Source of the DNA: VGTK01 sp046327915
Lineage (GTDB): Bacteria; Desulfobacterota; Binatia; UBA12015
NCBI GenBank assembly: GCA_046327915.1
Contig: JAXLXO010000014.1
Location: 1 to 64,000 of the forward strand
Direction of reading: 5' to 3'
Length of the DNA: 64,000 bases
Under the pieces are notes generated by a model. The model was given only the letters and a program-made list of their open reading frames with translations. It searched no databases and was not told the origin of the DNA. Shown here one piece after another: positions 61,222 to 64,000 of the stretch (position 1 is the stretch's first letter; every line of letters begins with the position of its first letter). The position numbers and the translations under genes are program-made.

Positions 61222-62388
61222 ATGCGCAACATTTACTACCTGGCGCTGAAGGAGTTCCTGCACCTCGTGCGGGACCGGCGCACGCTCGCGTTCCTGATCC
61301 TGATGCCGTCGGTGCTGACGGTGATCTTCGGCTACGCGATCGGCAGCCCGCGCGTCACCGGCATCCACACGCGCATCGTCGACCTCGACGGCGGACGCAT
61401 CGCCGAGGAGTACGAGGAGGCGATGACCGGCTCGATCACCTTCAAGCCGCAGGTGATCTCGAACGCGACCGACAAGGACATCGCCGACGCCGAGGAAGCG
61501 TTGCGGCGCGACGACATCAGCGCGTTCGTCGTGATCCCGAAGGACCTGAGCGACACCGTCGAGGACGGCGGCTCGGGAACCGTGCGCGCCGTGGTCGACG
61601 CGTCGGACACCTTCACCGCACCGTCGGTGCTGCGCGAGCTCGGCAGCACCACCGTGCAGCAGAACGCGTTTCTCGCGGCCGAGCGCGCGCGCCGCGAAGG
61701 CCGCGTCGACAGCGTCGAGGACGGGCTGAAGAAGGTCTCACCGATCGAGCTCGCGACCGAGATGCGCTTCAACCCCGAGCTGAAGAGCCAGAACTTCGTC
61801 ATGCCGGGCGTGATCGGGCTCATCCTGCAGCTGCTCACGGTCATCGTCATGGCGACGTCGATCGCGCGCGAGCGCGAGCGCGGCACGATGGAGCAGCTGG
61901 CGGTCACGCCGCTCGCGCCGGCCGAGATCTTCATCGGCAAGCTGCTGCCGTACTTCTTCCTGGCACTGCTCGACACGATCAACGTCATGCTGCTCGCGTG
62001 GCTGCTGTTCGGCGTCGCGCTGCAGGGACACTTCGTGGTCATCGCGGCGCTCGTCGTGGCGTTCATCCTGGGCTCGCTCGGCGTCGGGCAGCTCATCTCG
62101 GTCGTGTCGCGCAATCAGAGCCAGGCGGTGCAGCTCGCGGTGTTCTACATCCTGCCGGCGTTCGTGCTGTCGGGCGCGTTCACGCCGATCGAGACGCAGC
62201 CCGAGGCGGTGCGTCCGATCGCGTACACGTTCCCGCTGACGTACTTCTGCCACGGCTTCCGCGCGGCGCTGCTCCGTCAAGCAACGCTGTACGACGTGCG
62301 CTGGGACCTCGCGGTGATGCTGCTCTTCGTGCTGCTCACGTTCGGACTCTCCGTCGTGCTGCTGCGCGTCCGCCCCGACGCCCGCTGA
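61222..62388 (+). CDS. ABC-2 type permease
   Basis: A 388-residue permease of the YbhS/YbhR class. The first helix is FLILMPSVLTVIFGYAIGSP, a ~160-residue extracytoplasmic domain follows (HTRIVDLDGGRIAEEYEEAM ... MRFNPELKSQNFVMPGVIGL), then five helices ending LLFVLLTFGLSVVLLR. IARERERGTMEQLAVTPLAPAEIFIGKLLPY is the ABC-2 signature. With the upstream ATPase it forms an exporter, possibly of drugs or lipids. No HlyD-type adaptor is present. Confidence 0.92.
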   Translation: MRNIYYLALKEFLHLVRDRRTLAFLILMPSVLTVIFGYAIGSPRVTGIHTRIVDLDGGRIAEEYEEAMTGSITFKPQVISNATDKDIADAEEALRRDDISAFVVIPKDLSDTVEDGGSGTVRAVVDASDTFTAPSVLRELGSTTVQQNAFLAAERARREGRVDSVEDGLKKVSPIELATEMRFNPELKSQNFVMPGVIGLILQLLTVIVMATSIARERERGTMEQLAVTPLAPAEIFIGKLLPYFFLALLDTINVMLLAWLLFGVALQGHFVVIAALVVAFILGSLGVGQLISVVSRNQSQAVQLAVFYILPAFVLSGAFTPIETQPEAVRPIAYTFPLTYFCHGFRAALLRQATLYDVRWDLAVMLLFVLLTFGLSVVLLRVRPDAR

Positions 62389-62420
62389 GCGGACGCGCTC
62401 GCTGCCGAGTCGGCGTCGTC

Positions 62421-62915
62421 TCAGCAGAAGCGGCAGACGTGCCGGAAGCGACGCGTGCGCTCGACGTACGAGGGACGGTGCGTCGCGCCGCCGCGCGTGA
62501 CCGCCGGCGCGTCCACCACGCGCAGCGGACGCCCCTTGCGAAACGGCAGGCCGGCCGCGGCCCACGCGGCGACGCCGCCCGCAAGGGAGGTCGCGTTGAC
62601 GAGACCGAGATCCTGCAGCGACACGACCGCCAGGCTCGACGCGGCGCCTTCCTGGCAGACCAGGATCACCTGCTGCGCGTGGCTGGTGATCTCCGGGATG
62701 CGATCCGGGCTCGCGGGATCGAGCAGCCACTCGAGCGCGTTGCGCTCGAGCTTCAGCGTCCCCGGGATCTCGCCCTCGCGTCGGCGCTGCTCGTCCGGCC
62801 GGATGTCGATCAGCAGAGCGCCGTCGCGCCACGCCTCGCGTGCCTCGCGCGGTCCGACGCGGCGCAGCCGCGCGCGCGCCCCGGTGAGCACCGTCTCGAT
62901 CGTCGTCGTCTCCAT
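62421..62915 (-). CDS. Rhodanese-domain sulfurtransferase
   Basis: A 164-residue protein with AGGAGA before its ATG. A single rhodanese domain spans about residues 14-130: ALLIDIRPDEQRRREGEIPGTLKLERNALEWLL, and the active-site loop VILVCQEGAASSLAV with the sulfur-carrying Cys at 87. A C-terminal extension ends in C-R-F-C, a possible second thiol pair. Such proteins move sulfane sulfur from thiosulfate or persulfides. The upstream 150 bp hold a promoter, a Cys-Cys leader frame and a terminator, so expression is probably controlled by attenuation. Confidence 0.9.
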   Translation of the reverse strand: METTTIETVLTGARARLRRVGPREAREAWRDGALLIDIRPDEQRRREGEIPGTLKLERNALEWLLDPASPDRIPEITSHAQQVILVCQEGAASSLAVVSLQDLGLVNATSLAGGVAAWAAAGLPFRKGRPLRVVDAPAVTRGGATHRPSYVERTRRFRHVCRFC

Positions 62916-62981
62916 GTCCCCGTTCTCCTTCCTGCCGCCAGGCCAGCGGGGAAGATGGGACGCGTCACGACGCGAGAAACG

Positions 62982-63013
62982 AAAAAGCCCACCGACCGCG
63001 CTGGTGGTGGGCT
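62982..63013 (-). terminator. Intrinsic terminator between leader peptide and rhodanese gene
   Basis: On the minus strand AGCCCACC (63013-63006), a 12-nt loop, GGTGGGCT (62993-62986), then TTTTC and GTTTC. The 8-bp GC-rich stem and T-tract make this the clearest Rho-independent terminator in the window. It lies after the leader frame stop and 67 bp before the rhodanese start, where an attenuator would be. Confidence 0.75.
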
Positions 63014-63035
63014 CTCGAGCGTGCTTCCGCTGCCG

Positions 63036-63107
63036 TCAGACGATGGCGCGCGGAGGCGGAACCGGCCACCTCGACGACGCGCGACAACAGCGGAGAGCGG
63101 GCTTCAT
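63036..63107 (-). CDS. Candidate regulatory leader peptide (Cys-Cys uORF)
   Basis: A 23-codon frame ATG...TGA beginning M-K-P-A-L-R-C-C-R and later containing W-P-V-P-P-P. Cys7 and Cys8 use adjacent TGT codons, although TGC is favoured in this GC-rich genome. The predicted transcript start (63110-63107) coincides with GTG-ATG, so translation would be leaderless; there is no Shine-Dalgarno sequence. The RNA around the Cys codons (63094-63086) can pair with sequence after the stop (63034-63026), which can also pair with codons 16-18 (63061-63056), giving mutually exclusive hairpins. Cysteine-responsive leaderless Cys-rich uORFs are known in mycobacteria upstream of sulfur genes. The peptide itself probably has no other role. 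Confidence 0.55.
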   Translation of the reverse strand: MKPALRCCRASSRWPVPPPRAIV

Positions 63108-63115
63108 CACCGACG

Positions 63116-63144
63116 ACGGTAGGTGCCGGCTCCGGACGTGTCAA
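63116..63144 (-). promoter_or_regulatory. Sigma-70-type promoter of the leader/rhodanese transcript
   Basis: On the minus strand TTGACA (63144-63139), a 17-bp spacer and TACCGT (63121-63116). It is a perfect -35 and a fair -10, the best promoter match in the window. The predicted start is 63110-63107. Confidence 0.65.
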
Positions 63145-63150
63145 GACCAT

Positions 63151-63182
63151 GCGACGAACGTCGAGCCGTCGACGTTCGTCGC
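63151..63182. terminator. 14-bp perfect hairpin upstream of the leader promoter
   Basis: GCGACGAACGTCGA (63151-63164) and its exact complement (63169-63182) flank GCCG. It lies 70 bp past the stop of the next minus-strand gene and 6 bp before the -35, so it would end that transcript or insulate the promoter. It could instead be an operator. The remaining 63183-63252 shows nothing else. Confidence 0.5.
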
Positions 63183-63252
63183 GCCGCGAAGGCGCGGCGG
63201 CCGCGCGTGCCCGCTCCGCACGCGCGACCGCCCTCCCCGCACCGCGAACGCG

Positions 63253-64000
63253 TCAGCGCTCGAGGCCGCGGATCTCCAGCGCACCCGGCGGCTCGACCAT
63301 CATGCCGAAGGCGCCGCCGACGTTGCCGTTGGTGTACTCCTGCAGCACCAGCGTGAGCGCCGGCAGGCCGCGGAAGCCGTCCACGCCGACGCCGATGAAG
63401 CCGACGCGGTCGGGATCGAGATCGGTGCGCGCGTGCACGCCGCTGCCGCCGGGCTGCGGATCGGACACGTAGTCGAGCAGCACCCAGCCCGAGGTGAACG
63501 AGCCCGTCGAGATGCGCGCGTCGGCGCGCGGGTTCGCGTCGCTGCCGCCGAGCTCCAGGAACGTGAGCTCGCGCGTCAAGCTGCACGACGGGCTCGGCAG
63601 GAGCTCGTTCTCCTCGCGGTCGAACACGCGGCAGCCGATGCGCTCGCCGGCGCCGTCGCAACGGAACGGCGGGCTCGCGACCCCGTTCGCCGTGCAGTGC
63701 AGCCCCTTCGTCGGCAGCGTCACGACGGCGTAGGTCCGTCCTGCCGTCGCCGGACTGGTGTCGTAGCCCGGCTGCACGCGTGCCTTGGCGAGCGCGAGGT
63801 CCACCTGCGCGAGACACGATGCCAGCCCCGTGTACGTGCTCTCGGTGCCCCGGTCCCAGCCGACGCAGCTGCGCACATCGGGCAGACCGCTCGCGACGGG
63901 AGAGTAGATGGAGCCGCCGCCCGCGATCACGAAGCGCGCGATCGCGGCCATGCCGTAGGAGAACGACGAGCCCGCGGCCGGCCGCACGAGGAAGACCTGT
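63253..64000 (-). CDS. Uncharacterised, probably exported protein, N-terminus beyond window
   Basis: An open minus-strand frame runs in from the right edge (about 248 residues visible); a GTG at 63987 is only an internal codon candidate. The visible part has several cysteines (LPDVRSCVGW, GLASCLAQVD, KGLHCTANG, FRCDGAGERIGCRVFD, SPSCSLTREL) and ends VGGAFGMMVEPPGALEIRGLER. It is beta-rich with a loose resemblance to secreted Cys-containing proteins elsewhere in the window, but I do not recognise a family. The true start and any signal peptide are outside the window. Confidence 0.6.
   Translation of the reverse strand, partial: QVFLVRPAAGSSFSYGMAAIARFVIAGGGSIYSPVASGLPDVRSCVGWDRGTESTYTGLASCLAQVDLALAKARVQPGYDTSPATAGRTYAVVTLPTKGLHCTANGVASPPFRCDGAGERIGCRVFDREENELLPSPSCSLTRELTFLELGGSDANPRADARISTGSFTSGWVLLDYVSDPQPGGSGVHARTDLDPDRVGFIGVGVDGFRGLPALTLVLQEYTNGNVGGAFGMMVEPPGALEIRGLER

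Noticed and set aside
63105..63110. GTG-ATG as a longer leader start
   Set aside because: Adding one codon changes little. ATG is chosen for the feature, though the mapped 5' end could make GTG the true start.

Overview
The window is a bacterial chromosome segment of very high G+C (roughly 70% by eye), packed with genes on both strands, with no rRNA, tRNA or CRISPR array that I can see. Gram-negative-type features (lipoprotein lipoboxes, an STN domain of the secretin/TonB type, a two-domain class I fumarase, PlsB) sit beside families common in actinobacteria and in high-GC uncultured lineages: F420-type nitroreductase and LLM oxidoreductases, three cytochromes P450, split NHEJ ligase/polymerase and many TetR regulators. 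This mix fits a soil or sediment lineage such as Candidatus Binatota, Desulfobacterota or Myxococcota. The sequence alone does not settle which.

Layout. 1-2.4 kb: an IS91-type transposase cut by the window edge, then a phd/vapC-like toxin-antitoxin pair with a palindromic operator. 2.4-11.3 kb: thiolase, sulfotransferase, NTF2-like protein, SDR, a secreted RTX-repeat protein, F420-type nitroreductase, amidase, HDOD/GAF regulator and YCII protein. 11.5-16.9 kb: a DNA-repair island (ATP-dependent ligase, SGNH hydrolase, LigD-type polymerase, PolX). 16.9-34 kb: a catabolic/redox region with three P450s, SDR, crotonase, an acyl-CoA-dehydrogenase-fold monooxygenase, an alpha/beta hydrolase and VOC protein around a TetR, an LLM oxidoreductase, and a short tryptophan-2,3-dioxygenase-like gene overlapping a PaaK-like adenylate-forming ligase. 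34-41.7 kb: secreted proteins, class I fumarase, GST and a frameshifted CrtC/AttH-type lipocalin protein. 41.7-50.2 kb: a minus-strand regulatory block (Ser/Thr kinase-ATPase-TPR protein, MFS transporter, second large ATPase-TPR protein). 50.3-58.4 kb: DsbA/FrnE protein, STN protein, 2-hydroxyacid dehydrogenase, acyl-CoA ligase, PlsB and a HAD-PlsC fusion, that is, phospholipid entry steps. 58.5-64 kb: MFS exporter, ABC exporter pair, rhodanese and an unfinished secreted protein.

The most interesting signals are non-coding. (1) Upstream of the rhodanese (62.98-63.18 kb, minus strand) there is, in order, an isolating hairpin, a TTGACA-17-TACCGT promoter, a 23-codon apparently leaderless reading frame with adjacent Cys codons and a PVPPP stretch, competing RNA pairings and an intrinsic terminator: a candidate transcription attenuator. 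(2) A dispersed GC-rich repeat lies between convergent genes at 7.0-7.24 kb and 51.76-51.86 kb; one hairpin differs in sequence between copies but keeps its pairing. (3) A 15-bp palindrome GTGAACnnnGTTCAC lies upstream of two secreted-protein genes. (4) The heptamer CTTGACG/CGTCAAG recurs about 45 times, including where it forces rare codons or spans stop codons. (5) Several genes have promoter-like hexamers so close to the start codon that leaderless translation is likely.
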